Shown: positions 50,816-58,942 of the stretch, one piece after another
How the letters are laid out: every line of letters begins with the position of its first letter
Position numbering within the stretch: position 1 is the stretch's first letter
NCBI RefSeq assembly: GCF_023206215.1
Contig: NZ_CP065800.1
Span: forward strand, 3,224,001 to 3,288,000
Origin: Butyrivibrio fibrisolvens
GTDB taxonomy: Bacteria; Bacillota; Clostridia; Lachnospirales; Lachnospiraceae
Direction: 5' to 3'
DNA length: 64,000 bases
Made by a program: the position numbers and the translations under genes
Notes under the pieces: model-generated
Told to the model about the DNA's origin: nothing
The model's input: only the letters and a program-made list of their open reading frames with translations
Database searches by the model: none

Positions 50816-51597
50816 GTTGTGGACCTGCATGCAGCCTACCATTTTCATATCTGATTTTCTAAAGACCATAAGGACATTGCCCCAGGCGCCGTGCTCATCT
50901 GCTTCTCTGCTTGGATTCGCCCAGCCTATACAATGATCGACATACTCCTTCATATCAGACATTCTTTTCATAGAAAAGCATCCATCAAAGCTTGAATCCG
51001 CATCAAGCATCTCCTGCCTGTAAGCAGCAATCTCATCTGCAAAATCCATAGAAGGCTCTAAAAATAAAAGCTCATCTTCGTCTTCATCAGCCTGACCTGC
51101 CACATATTCAAGTGAGAACTTTTCACAGATAACTCTGGACTCTTCTGTAAATTCTATTCCGTATTCCTCTGCCTCTTCTTCAAAAAACTCTTTATGAACT
51201 TCTCTCCAGTATTCTAGAGATCTGTCACCCTCTCCTTCAGAATATGCATGATATGGAGGCACTTCATTAAACTTTCTAATGTATACATCATAATCTCTTA
51301 TAACGCACATTGCTTCATCTTTGCTGTTTAATAAAACGCTGTATTCACCAGCTTCCGGAATCTCGTCAAGCTCTCCTTCAGCTTCATATGCATCGTAGAG
51401 ACTTGCTGTTCCAAACTTCTTACCTTCAAGTACAAGCTGTAAGAGCTTATCGCCTTCCTCATCTTCACCAAACCCCCATGCTTCATAGGGGGTATTTATA
51501 TTTATTCCTTTTTTAGTACAAAATTCTTCCCATAACTGTTCTGCTGTCATATATGTCTCCTGGATTGTCCAATATATGAGAAATGCTAATATAATAA

Positions 51598-51672
51598 TCA
51601 GCTAAATATATAGAGGACAATCATACCTCTTTCTTGTGTAGTTTCATTAGTTTTAGTCATTGTAAATTTCAT
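51598..51672 (-). CDS. 24-residue ORF with strong ribosome site
   Basis: The ATG is preceded by AAAGGAGG with 6 nt spacing and encodes MKFTMTKTNETTQERGMIVL followed by YIFS. It lies 48 bp upstream of the ASCH-GNAT start on the same strand, after a perfect 13-bp palindrome (GCTCACCGTGAGC, 51689-51701). It could be a leader peptide or a small membrane-active peptide. Nothing similar is recognised. Confidence 0.4.
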   Translation of the reverse strand: MKFTMTKTNETTQERGMIVLYIFS

Positions 51673-51779
51673 AATTATCCTCCTTTCTGCTCACCGTGAG
51701 CTTAAACCTATATTTATAGCAACAAATTCATTGTACATATATAAGAACACATGTCAACCACTATCTCCGCACACGCAAA

Positions 51780-52033
51780 GTGGCTCAATGCCATAGCAGT
51801 CCTGAGGCTGGCAGCTGATAAATGATTTTGGGGTCTCTGAAAATTATATTAAATTCAAGAGCGTGATAGATGGATATTTATATTCTTCTCAGGGTCCGCA
51901 TGCCACCGCGAAGCGAGTTTCGGACCCTAGAATATAAATATCCAGATATCATGCCTTGAATTTTATATAATTTTCACGACCCCAAAATCATTTATCAGCT
52001 GCCAGCCTCAGGACTACTATGGCATTGAGCCAC
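51780..52033. repeat. long palindromic element B
   Basis: Inverted repeat with arms of about 115-119 bp (51780-51898 and 51921-52033) and a 22-nt loop ending GCGAAGCGAGTTT. The inner core matches element A (4153-4471), including the left-arm TTCT bulge and internal loop. Several base pairs have changed on both sides together (for example GGATAT/ATATCC here against GGATTT/AAATCC in A, and GGTCCG/CGGACC against GGTCTG/CAGACC). The outer arms (GTGGCTCAATGCCATAG and so on) are unrelated to A yet pair with each other. It occupies most of the 375-bp gap between the 24-residue ORF and the MreB-like gene. Confidence 0.85.
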
Positions 52034-52047
52034 GTCCCCTCACATTA

Positions 52048-52668
52048 CTACAACTGATTAATAGTACCAGGTTCAATAAACTTTTTCTCAGGGACGACAT
52101 TCCATCTTTTACAGCTATCTAAGTATTCCTGATAAAAGCTTCTTGCATATCCCGAAGGATCATTTTTAGTAACACGCAGTACACATCCTGTATCTTTGCG
52201 ATTCTCAAGAGCTTTTTCTATACACTCATCCCAAGTCATTGAATCAGTTCTTTGTGTTACTGAAGCTCCCATGAACTGAACATCTTTGAAGTTTCCGCCA
52301 CCAGCCAGTATAATTGCATCCTCATATGCTCTTATGTTTATAGGTGAAACGGGTTCATCGACACATATTAGCACCGATTTTTTTATAAAAAGATGTTTTT
52401 TGCATACATATTTATGGTACATCCACGAAAAAAGCTGCTCCGTACAAACATAATCAATTATCTCTCCACGCATTATTGGCGCAACAAGCTTAAGATCAGG
52501 ATTCGTACCATCAAAACTTAGACATTCATTTCCCAATGCCACAAGCTTTTCAGCTTTTGAATTGTATATAACCAGCCCTTTCTCCTCATGAGTTTCACCT
52601 GTCTTGGGATTTAATATTCTGATATCTGCACATTCATCCAGTGCCTTTTTTATACTATTGCTATACAC
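52048..52668 (-). CDS. MreB/actin-like domain protein, truncated form
   Basis: Protein of 206 residues, start GTG with AGGAG upstream. Residues 30-135 resemble the first subdomains of MreB: GLVIYNSKAEKLVALGNECL (compare the MreB stretch after phosphate loop 1), PIMRGEIIDYVCTEQLFSWM and VLICVDEPVSPINIRAYEDA then IILAGG. The later actin-fold halves with phosphate loop 2 and the adenosine motif are absent, and the N-terminal phosphate loop is not clear. It may therefore be an accessory or degenerate actin-like protein. The last residues FIEPGTIN are duplicated at 38.46 kb. Confidence 0.5.
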   Translation of the reverse strand: MYSNSIKKALDECADIRILNPKTGETHEEKGLVIYNSKAEKLVALGNECLSFDGTNPDLKLVAPIMRGEIIDYVCTEQLFSWMYHKYVCKKHLFIKKSVLICVDEPVSPINIRAYEDAIILAGGGNFKDVQFMGASVTQRTDSMTWDECIEKALENRKDTGCVLRVTKNDPSGYARSFYQEYLDSCKRWNVVPEKKFIEPGTINQL

Positions 52669-52723
52669 GTTTGACTCCTAAATATCTTTTAAAAACAACT
52701 TTGAAAATGAGGACATTAAAAAA

Positions 52724-53263
52724 TTATTGTTCAACTTCGGGCTTGAAATCCAATTCGAAAACCATTTCAAATACTTCCGGGGCCCAGTCTCCCTTAAGCT
52801 CACCATTATCAAAAGTCAAAGTCACACCGTCGCCACAGAAATCTTTAAGAGTGATCTTATCTCCACTGGTCTTGATATCTCCTGACTCGTCAATATTAAA
52901 AGGGTAAAGATAAGAGCGTTGCATAATATCATTGACATAGGCATTTTCTGATTGATAACCGCCAACCTTCCAGTAGCCTGAATTTTCTTTAGTAAATTCT
53001 CTGAGGATTTCTTCAGCTTCTTTTTTATCAACAATAATAGTATATTCACCATCAGAAATCTCAAGCTCATAAGGAACAATAACAGAGCCTTTATAATCAT
53101 ACTTATAGTTTTTGTTACCGTAATGCGCTTCATTCATGACGTCAATCCAAAGTTCTGTAAGATCAACATCTGCGGTGTATTTCCCATCATAATTTCTGCC
53201 ACAACCAATCAGTGAAAGAGCCATGGTTGCTGTAATTAAGAGTGCTGTGATTTTTTTCTTCAT
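52724..53263 (-). CDS. hypothetical lipoprotein
   Basis: Secreted lipoprotein of 179 residues. The signal peptide MKKKITALLITATMALS ends in lipobox LIGC, lipidated Cys21. The mature part contains DGKYTADVDLTELWIDVMNE, a Lys/Glu-rich middle and a beta-rich end (ITLKDFCGDGVTLTFDNGEL) finishing WAPEVFEMVFELDFKPEVEQ. The tail motif recurs as a fragment at 38.4 kb. Function unknown. GGAGG-like AGGAAA lies before the ATG. It is 55 bp upstream of the MreB-like gene on the same strand. Confidence 0.75.
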   Translation of the reverse strand: MKKKITALLITATMALSLIGCGRNYDGKYTADVDLTELWIDVMNEAHYGNKNYKYDYKGSVIVPYELEISDGEYTIIVDKKEAEEILREFTKENSGYWKVGGYQSENAYVNDIMQRSYLYPFNIDESGDIKTSGDKITLKDFCGDGVTLTFDNGELKGDWAPEVFEMVFELDFKPEVEQ

Positions 53264-53359
53264 TTTTCCTCCAAATAAAACTTAATTCCTCAATCATTGA
53301 TACGTTTTTTATACTATCAACAGCTGTGCCTGTTACTCTAAACAAGTCATCTGATTTGA

Positions 53360-53545
53360 TTAATCATAGGTATTGGCAGCTTCTATCATAGCTGCTTTTC
53401 GCCAGTAGATAAGCATACCACAAGAATCATTAGTTCCCATACCATTTTTAAATATCTGTGGAAAGCCATTTGCTAAGTTTTTGGCTTCTTAGGCATTATA
53501 CCAATCATCAGTTTTTAAAACTTCAATATCTGACGGAAAGACATT
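53360..53545 (-). pseudogene. degenerate coding remnant
   Basis: The open stretch SDIEVLKTDDWYNA, stop, EAKNLANGFPQIFKNGMGTN then CGMLIYWRKAAMIEAANTYD ends at 53360. Apart from one in-frame TAA it reads as a protein with good composition, so it looks like a decayed gene. No start or ribosome site was found. It lies in the 393-bp gap between the malic enzyme gene and the lipoprotein gene. Confidence 0.5.
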
Positions 53546-53571
53546 TTAATACGACGAAATGCATTTTCCAG

Positions 53572-53612
53572 AAAAAAACTACAACTCAATGATAAAAACC
53601 ATTAAGTTGTAG
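53572..53612 (-). terminator. intrinsic terminator after malic enzyme
   Basis: On the minus strand CTACAACTTAATG and CATTGAGTTGTAG pair and are followed by seven T. It begins about 45 bp after the malic enzyme stop. Confidence 0.9.
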
Positions 53613-53656
53613 CCCATTGATTTAGTATTTATTTGTATTAGTATTCTTGCCAATAT

Positions 53657-54829
53657 TTAGATTCTGGCAACACCAGTTTCTCTGGCTGCTTTAGCTGTTG
53701 CAGTTGCAACGGCTTCTTTTACCCTAGGATCGAATGCCTTTGGAAGGATGTAGTCTGCGCAGAGTTCTTCGTCGGATACGAGGGATGCGATAGCTTTAGC
53801 TGCTGCGATCTTCATCTCGTCGTTGATCTCAGATGCTCTAACATCGAGGGCTCCGCGGAAGATTCCAGGGAAGCAGAGTACATTGTTGATCTGGTTAGGA
53901 TAGTCGCTTCTTCCTGTTGATACTACTGCTGCGCCTGCTGCCTTGGCTTCGTCAGGGAAGATTTCAGGAGTAGGGTTAGCGCATGCAAAGATGATAGGAT
54001 CTTTAGCCATAGAGCGAACCATGTCCTGAGTAAGTGTTCCGGGAGCAGATACTCCGATGAATACATCTGCGCCCTTTATTACATCTGCAAGTGTTCCCTT
54101 TTCCTTATCGAAGTTAGTGATCTTGGCCATCTCTTCTTTGATAGGGTTAAGGCCTTCTCTGCCTTCATATATAGCGCCCTTACGGTCTGTCATGATGACA
54201 TGCTTAAGTCCCATAGCCATAAGGAGCCTTATGATAGCGATTCCTGCTGCGCCTGCACCGCTTGTTACGATCTTGATATCTTCAATGTTCTTGCCAACAA
54301 CTTTAAGGGCATTCATAAGTCCTGCAAGTGTGATAACTGCTGTGCCGTGCTGATCATCATGGAAGATCGGGATGTCACTTACTTTTTTGAGCTTCTCTTC
54401 GATCTCGAAACATCTTGGAGCTGAGATATCCTCAAGGTTGATACCGCCAAATGAACCAAGAAGGAGGGATATAGTCTTAACGATCTCGTCAACATCCTTA
54501 CTTCTTACGCAAAGCGGAAATGCATCAACATCGCCAAATGCTTTAAAGAGTGCACATTTACCTTCCATAACAGGCATACCTGCTTCTGGTCCGATGTCAC
54601 CAAGTCCAAGAACTGCTGTTCCGTCAGTTACAACTGCAACTGTATTCCAGCGTCTTGTAAGCTCGTAGCTCTTATTTATATCCTTCTGAATCTCAAGACA
54701 AGGCTGTGCAACACCCGGAGTGTATGCAAGGCTCAGGGCTTCTGATGAATCAACAGGAGCACGGAGCGCAACCTCAATCTTTCCCTTCCATTCGTAGTGC
54801 TTATCAAGTGATACCTTTGCGTAATCCAT
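53657..54829 (-). CDS. malic enzyme (oxaloacetate-decarboxylating)
   Basis: Cytosolic enzyme of 390 residues converting malate to pyruvate and CO2 with reduction of NAD(P). The N-terminal domain has SLAYTPGVAQPCLEI, TAVLGLGDIGPEAGMPVMEG and the catalytic lysine region GKCALFKAFGDVDAFPLCV. Metal ligands are in ISAPRCFEIEEKLK and PIFHDDQHGTAVI. The Rossmann domain has VTSGAGAAGIAIIRLL and FACANPTPEIFPDEAKAAGA. This is the short bacterial form without a phosphotransacetylase domain. NAD versus NADP use is not decidable here. AAGGA precedes the ATG. The leader contains a 17-codon ORF and a repeat. Confidence 0.95.
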   Translation of the reverse strand: MDYAKVSLDKHYEWKGKIEVALRAPVDSSEALSLAYTPGVAQPCLEIQKDINKSYELTRRWNTVAVVTDGTAVLGLGDIGPEAGMPVMEGKCALFKAFGDVDAFPLCVRSKDVDEIVKTISLLLGSFGGINLEDISAPRCFEIEEKLKKVSDIPIFHDDQHGTAVITLAGLMNALKVVGKNIEDIKIVTSGAGAAGIAIIRLLMAMGLKHVIMTDRKGAIYEGREGLNPIKEEMAKITNFDKEKGTLADVIKGADVFIGVSAPGTLTQDMVRSMAKDPIIFACANPTPEIFPDEAKAAGAAVVSTGRSDYPNQINNVLCFPGIFRGALDVRASEINDEMKIAAAKAIASLVSDEELCADYILPKAFDPRVKEAVATATAKAARETGVARI

Positions 54830-54903
54830 TTTAGATCCTTTCTAGAATAACTATTATCTTTTGTCTGGCCAATACTATTGGCTGACAAGTTATCATTTGT
54901 CTT

Positions 54904-54957
54904 TTAGTTATCTCTTTTTAAGATTGTGTCATGTTGATATTTATATTTTGGCTTCAT
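54904..54957 (-). CDS. 17-codon leader ORF before malic enzyme
   Basis: The ATG has GAGG 4-5 nt upstream, provided by the leader repeat at 54961-55015, and encodes MKPKYKYQHDTILKRDN. It stops 74 bp before the malic enzyme start. It may be a leader peptide or simply a by-product of the repeat bringing its own ribosome site. Confidence 0.35.
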   Translation of the reverse strand: MKPKYKYQHDTILKRDN

Positions 54958-54960
54958 TTT

Positions 54961-55015
54961 AACCTCATGTAATGAGCATAGCGAGTGACTAATGGTTCAA
55001 ATTAGTGGAGCTCGC
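54961..55015 (-). repeat. leader repeat carrying a Shine-Dalgarno, copy 2
   Basis: Same family as 19789-19843: toward the gene it reads GCGAGCTCCACTAATTTG ... CACTCGCTATGCTC ... CATGAGGTT. It is followed by a 17-codon ORF and then malic enzyme. A shorter third version precedes gntR at 57281-57305. Confidence 0.6.
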
Positions 55016-55096
55016 AACGTCAATTTAGGTTTGAAAACGGAATATTTTCATTTTTGATCAAACAGTCAAAAAACAAGCCTAAACAATAATAACACA

Positions 55097-55120
55097 AAAT
55101 CCGCAACAAGTGCGGATTTT
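55097..55120 (-). terminator. terminator between icd and malic enzyme
   Basis: AAAATCCGCA (55097-55106) and TGCGGATTTT (55111-55120) form a perfect 10-bp stem with a 4-nt loop. T-runs exist on both strands, better on the plus. It follows icd by about 130 bp. Confidence 0.75.
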
Positions 55121-55136
55121 TATCATTAACAACAGT

Positions 55137-55227
55137 AAACGACTTTAGAAAATGTTTTATGCCTGTTATCCAATGCTGACATACAGGGCATTTGATAACT
55201 TACAAAGTGCATTCTCTTAAGTCGTTT
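55137..55227. repeat. imperfect inverted repeat 3' of icd
   Basis: AAACGACTTTAGAAAATG (55137-55154) and CATTCTCTTAAGTCGTTT (55210-55227) are inverted repeats (16 of 18 positions) enclosing a second weaker stem (GCCTGTTATCC with GGATAACAGG-like bases). It is in the 421-bp gap 54830-55250 together with the leader repeat, small ORF and terminator. Function unknown. Confidence 0.55.
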
Positions 55228-55250
55228 ACTATACCTACTTGCAAAAAAGG

Positions 55251-56456
55251 TCACATATTCTCAAGTGTCTCTTTGATTGCAAGAATGAAATCTTCTGTAT
55301 TCAGTTTCTGTGTATTCTCAAGAGTTGTCATAAGCTGAAGATCACCTGTCATCTTGCCGCTTTCGATAGTAGACAGAGTAGCCTTCTCAAGCTTGTCTGC
55401 AAACTCCATAAGCTCTTTATTACCATCAAGCTCTCCGCGCTTTCTAAGAGCGCCTGTCCATGCGAATATAGTAGCAACAGGGTTAGTAGATGTCTCCTCG
55501 CCCTTAAGATGCTTGTAATAGTGTCTTTGAACTGTTCCGTGTGCAGCTTCGTATTCATATACTCCGCTTGGAGATACCAGAACAGAAGTCATCATAGCAA
55601 GTGAACCAAAAGCTGATGATACCATATCACTCATAACATCACCATCGTAGTTCTTACATGCCCAGATGAATCCGCCCTTAGACTTCATTACTCTAGCTAC
55701 AGCATCATCGATAAGTGTGTAGAAATATGTTATGCCTGCTTTATCAAATTTATCTTTATAATCTTTTTCGTAAACCTGATCAAAGATAGCTCTAAAGTCT
55801 GCATCATAGGTCTTACTGATAGTATCCTTGGTTGCAAACCATACATCCATCTTAGTATCAAGTGCGTACTGGAAGCAGCTATGTGCAAAGCTTTCTATGG
55901 ACTTGTCCTTGTTATGTATTCCCTGGATGATTCCGGGACCGTCAAATTCCTGGATTGTCTCACGGATTTCTTTGCCATCAGCGCCTGTAAATACAAGCTC
56001 AGCTTTACCAGGTCCCGGAACCTTGATCTCTACGTTCTTGTATACATCGCCGTAAGCATGACGGGCAAGTGTTATAGGCTTTTCCCAAGTACGAACATTA
56101 GGATCGATGCCCTTGACCATGATAGGTGTACGGAATACTGTACCATCCAGGATCGCACGGATAGTACCGTTAGGGGACTTGTACATTTTCTTAAGATCAT
56201 ATTCCTTAACTCTGTCAGCGTTAGGTGTGATAGTTGCACACTTAACTGCTACGCCGTATTTAGCTGTAGCATTGGCAGAATCGATTGTTACCTGATCGTC
56301 AGTCTCGTCTCTGTGCTTAAGACCAAGATCATAATACTCTGTTTTAAGATCAATATAAGGTGTAAGAAGGTGCTCCTTGATAAGTGCCCAGATTATCCTG
56401 GTCATCTCATCTCCGTCCATCTCAACAATTGGTGTAGTCATCTGGATTTTAGCCAT
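55251..56456 (-). CDS. icd: NADP-dependent isocitrate dehydrogenase
   Basis: Homodimeric enzyme of 401 residues oxidising isocitrate to 2-oxoglutarate and CO2. Start at 56456 ([20 protein letters not shown]) with AGGAG 8 nt upstream. Signatures are [48 protein letters not shown] [20 protein letters not shown] with the metal-binding aspartates, and [19 protein letters not shown]. This is the eukaryote-like subfamily II form, not the E. coli type. It is 112 bp downstream of gntR and, with Re-citrate synthase, supplies 2-oxoglutarate for glutamate and NADPH. Aconitase is not in the window. Confidence 0.95.
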   Translation of the reverse strand: MAKIQMTTPIVEMDGDEMTRIIWALIKEHLLTPYIDLKTEYYDLGLKHRDETDDQVTIDSANATAKYGVAVKCATITPNADRVKEYDLKKMYKSPNGTIRAILDGTVFRTPIMVKGIDPNVRTWEKPITLARHAYGDVYKNVEIKVPGPGKAELVFTGADGKEIRETIQEFDGPGIIQGIHNKDKSIESFAHSCFQYALDTKMDVWFATKDTISKTYDADFRAIFDQVYEKDYKDKFDKAGITYFYTLIDDAVARVMKSKGGFIWACKNYDGDVMSDMVSSAFGSLAMMTSVLVSPSGVYEYEAAHGTVQRHYYKHLKGEETSTNPVATIFAWTGALRKRGELDGNKELMEFADKLEKATLSTIESGKMTGDLQLMTTLENTQKLNTEDFILAIKETLENM

Positions 56457-56568
56457 TAAATCTTCTCCTGTCATGAATAAAAAACAATAGTTACATTTAA
56501 ATTTAGTTCTTTTTTCAAAAATGATCAGAACTTTTCTAATATCATTAATTGTTTAGTCTTAATATGCA

Positions 56569-57276
56569 TTACTTCTTTTCAGAATCTTCTCTATCATCAC
56601 TATAAAGATCATACAATCCGTATTTGACCATATTGGAATACGCATTGATCATATGCTGGTTAGCAAGCTGCTCGGCAAGATCTGCATTCTTGTCCTTGAT
56701 AGCAAGCATGATCTGTTCATGTTCCTTGTTGGATACAGGCCCTCTGTTGGTAGACAGGGTCTTCTGCCTGATCCTAAGTACATACTGATGGAAATCCTTA
56801 AGCGTATGCTCTAACATCTTGGAATGACATGATTCATACAAAATTGTATGGAATCGGTTATCAAGCTCCGCAAGCTGATCCATATGTCCCTTGGCTGCAT
56901 GGAATTCTGAAAGGTATACTACCTCTTCCATCTCTTCCATCTGCTCCTTGGAGATATTCTCGCAGGCCCATCTTGCGCACAGACCCTCAAGTTTAGAGCG
57001 GATCATGTATATATCTTTTACATCATTTGCATGTATTCCGGTAACATATGCTCCTCTATTGGGGATGATCTTAATAAGACCTTCCAGTTCAAGCTGTCTG
57101 AATGCTTCACGAACAGGAGTTCTTGAAACTCCAAGTTCCTTGCCTATAGCTACTTCTTTTAACTCTTCATTGTCCTTGTACTTACCGCTTAGAATATCTT
57201 CGCGAATCTTGTGGAACACTCTGCCCCGTAAGGAGTACTTATCCATCTCTTCGGGATTCAATTCTTTATTTGCCAT
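56569..57276 (-). CDS. GntR-family regulator, FadR/FCD subfamily
   Basis: Repressor of 235 residues. The N-terminal winged helix contains LRGRVFHKIREDILSGKYKD, AIGKELGVSRTPVREAFRQL and ELEGLIKIIPNRGAYV. The C-terminal FCD ligand domain has YMIRSKLEGLCARWA, ELDNRFHTILYESCHSKML and EHEQIMLAIKDKNADLAEQL with metal-binding histidines. The start at 57276 (MANKELNPEE) has GAGG 6-7 nt upstream; an earlier start is unsupported. It lies between Re-citrate synthase and icd on the same strand and probably controls them. A GntR-like palindrome lies before the citrate synthase gene. Confidence 0.93.
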   Translation of the reverse strand: MANKELNPEEMDKYSLRGRVFHKIREDILSGKYKDNEELKEVAIGKELGVSRTPVREAFRQLELEGLIKIIPNRGAYVTGIHANDVKDIYMIRSKLEGLCARWACENISKEQMEEMEEVVYLSEFHAAKGHMDQLAELDNRFHTILYESCHSKMLEHTLKDFHQYVLRIRQKTLSTNRGPVSNKEHEQIMLAIKDKNADLAEQLANQHMINAYSNMVKYGLYDLYSDDREDSEKK

Positions 57277-57280
57277 ATTC

Positions 57281-57305
57281 AACCTCATTATACCGAGTGA
57301 TTGGC
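57281..57305 (-). repeat. leader repeat, partial copy 3
   Basis: TCACTCGGTATAATGAGGTT directly before the gntR start matches the 3' part of copies 1 and 2 and again supplies the GAGG ribosome site. Confidence 0.4.
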
Positions 57306-57312
57306 TTCACTC

Positions 57313-58737
57313 TTATACTTCATTTAAGACATTTTCCATGCCCAGCTCTTTTTGAACATTCCCGATTTCAGTAACAAGTTCTTCGTCAGTTAATACAGTA
57401 ACTCTTCCATCTGCATACTGCTTGTCTACCCACTCTTTGATCTTTATAACAAGTGGAGACTTTTTATCCATAGCATTATCATCCTTGAGATGATAATGAA
57501 TGTTGATCCAGTGTGCTATGCCCGCAAGGCCGGAAGTATTGCTTACAGCACTTATCGGAGGTCTTCTGAGGAACTTCTCTGTATCGAAGATATTGTAGAT
57601 TTCTTCGTTCTTAAGAAGACCGTCAGCATGGATACCTGCCCTTGTAACATTGAAATTCTTGCCTACAAAAGGAGTCTGTGGCGGAATATGGAATCCGATC
57701 TCTTTCTCATAATACTCTGCAAGGTCAGTTATCACCTGAGTATTCATGCCGTTAAGGCTGCCCTTAAGCTGGGCATATTCAAATACCATAGCTTCAAGAG
57801 GTGTATTACCTGTACGCTCTCCAATTCCAAACAAAGAGCAGTTAACACCGCTGCAACCATAGATCCAGGCAGTAGTTGAGTTGGTAACAGCCTTGTAGAA
57901 GTCGTTGTGACCATGCCACTCCATAAGCTCTGATGGAACGCCACCATTAGTATTAAGTGCATATATGATACCCTGTACACTTCTTGGAATAACAGCACCT
58001 GAGAAATTGACGCCATATCCCATTGTATCACATGCGCGGACTTTTATCGGTATATTATATTCTTCTTTTAACTTCATAAGCTCGATACAGAAAGGAACCA
58101 CGAATCCGTAGATATCTGCACGGGTTATGTCTTCAAGATGGCACCTGGGGCTTATACCCTCATCAAGGCAGGAGCGGATGACAGAAAGGTAATGCTCCAT
58201 AGCCTGTCTTCTGGTCATCTTGAGCTTTAAGAAAATATGATAATCTGAACATGATACCAGAATGCCTGTCTCTTTTAGACCTATCTCTTTGACCAGCTTA
58301 AAGTCTTCCTGACTTGCACGGATCCAGCTTGTAACCTCAGGGAACTTGTAGCCCTTCTCAAGACATTTATAAACCGCATCCCTGTCTTTCTTACTATACA
58401 AAAAGAATTCTGACGCCCTTATCATTCCATTAGGTCCGCCGAGCTCATGTAGCATATCATAGATTCTTACTATCTGCTCTGTAGTATACGGCGCACGTGA
58501 CTGCTGACCATCACGAAAAGTTGTATCTGTGATCCATATATCCCTTGGCATATTGTGGGGAACGATACGATCATTGAATGGAATCTTAGGAATTTCCTCA
58601 TAAGGGAACATGTTTCTGAAAACGTTCGGCTTCTGGACATCGTCTAAGATATACATGTGCTCTTCAATCTGAAGAAGATTGTTCTTAGAATTCATCGATA
58701 CCGGACGATTCTGGAATGCGTTATTATCCTGCCTCAT
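57313..58737 (-). CDS. Re-type citrate synthase (HMGL / isopropylmalate synthase family)
   Basis: Protein of 474 residues of the homocitrate/isopropylmalate synthase superfamily: TTFRDGQQSRAPYTTEQIVR (catalytic barrel start), ECH-type PRCHLEDITRADIYGFVV, and WHGHNDFYKAVTNSTTAWIY with metal-binding histidines, then GERTGNTPLEAM. The pattern and the long N-terminus match the Re-citrate synthase of Clostridium kluyveri. Together with isocitrate dehydrogenase downstream this is the oxidative route from acetyl-CoA and oxaloacetate to glutamate. Homocitrate synthase is a less likely alternative because no lysine-alpha-aminoadipate genes are nearby. An operator-like palindrome lies 71 bp upstream. 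Confidence 0.8.
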   Translation of the reverse strand: MRQDNNAFQNRPVSMNSKNNLLQIEEHMYILDDVQKPNVFRNMFPYEEIPKIPFNDRIVPHNMPRDIWITDTTFRDGQQSRAPYTTEQIVRIYDMLHELGGPNGMIRASEFFLYSKKDRDAVYKCLEKGYKFPEVTSWIRASQEDFKLVKEIGLKETGILVSCSDYHIFLKLKMTRRQAMEHYLSVIRSCLDEGISPRCHLEDITRADIYGFVVPFCIELMKLKEEYNIPIKVRACDTMGYGVNFSGAVIPRSVQGIIYALNTNGGVPSELMEWHGHNDFYKAVTNSTTAWIYGCSGVNCSLFGIGERTGNTPLEAMVFEYAQLKGSLNGMNTQVITDLAEYYEKEIGFHIPPQTPFVGKNFNVTRAGIHADGLLKNEEIYNIFDTEKFLRRPPISAVSNTSGLAGIAHWINIHYHLKDDNAMDKKSPLVIKIKEWVDKQYADGRVTVLTDEELVTEIGNVQKELGMENVLNEV

Positions 58738-58807
58738 TGCAGCTGCCTCCCTGATAGTAATAATGAAAATAAACGTAGATTTTTAAGTGGAATTTTATTT
58801 GTGCATA

Positions 58808-58819
58808 ATTGTATACAAT
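58808..58819. promoter_or_regulatory. GntR-type operator palindrome
   Basis: ATTGTATACAAT is a perfect 12-bp palindrome 71-82 bp upstream of the citrate synthase start. It fits the TTGTATACAA pattern of FadR-subfamily operators and could be the site of the GntR protein encoded downstream (inference). Confidence 0.5.
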
Positions 58820-58942
58820 CATACGATTTGTGTCAAGGCAGTAAATTTCACGTCTTTGGATCATTACAAAATTAATTATGTATTCCATATGTTTTGTTCC
58901 GATATATAATTTAGAGTAAACGATCAAAAAAGGATACTGTGT

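Larger units (their letters stand above)
50654..51550 (-). pseudogene. ASCH-GNAT fusion gene, N-terminal part, truncated by insertion
   Basis: The ORF starts MTAEQLWEEFCTKKGININT. Residues 1-135 are an ASCH domain (YEAWGFGEDEEGDKLLQLVL, KKFGTASLYDAYEAEG, AMCVIRDYDVYIRKFNEVP), a fold that binds RNA or nucleotides. Residues about 160-249 are the N-terminal half of a GNAT acetyltransferase (EPSMDFADEIAAYRQEM ... FRKSDMKMVGCMQVHNVLTE). After Glu249 the frame runs for 49 foreign residues through the element end. The missing half is at 41228-41482. The intact protein would be about 334 residues. Confidence 0.85.
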
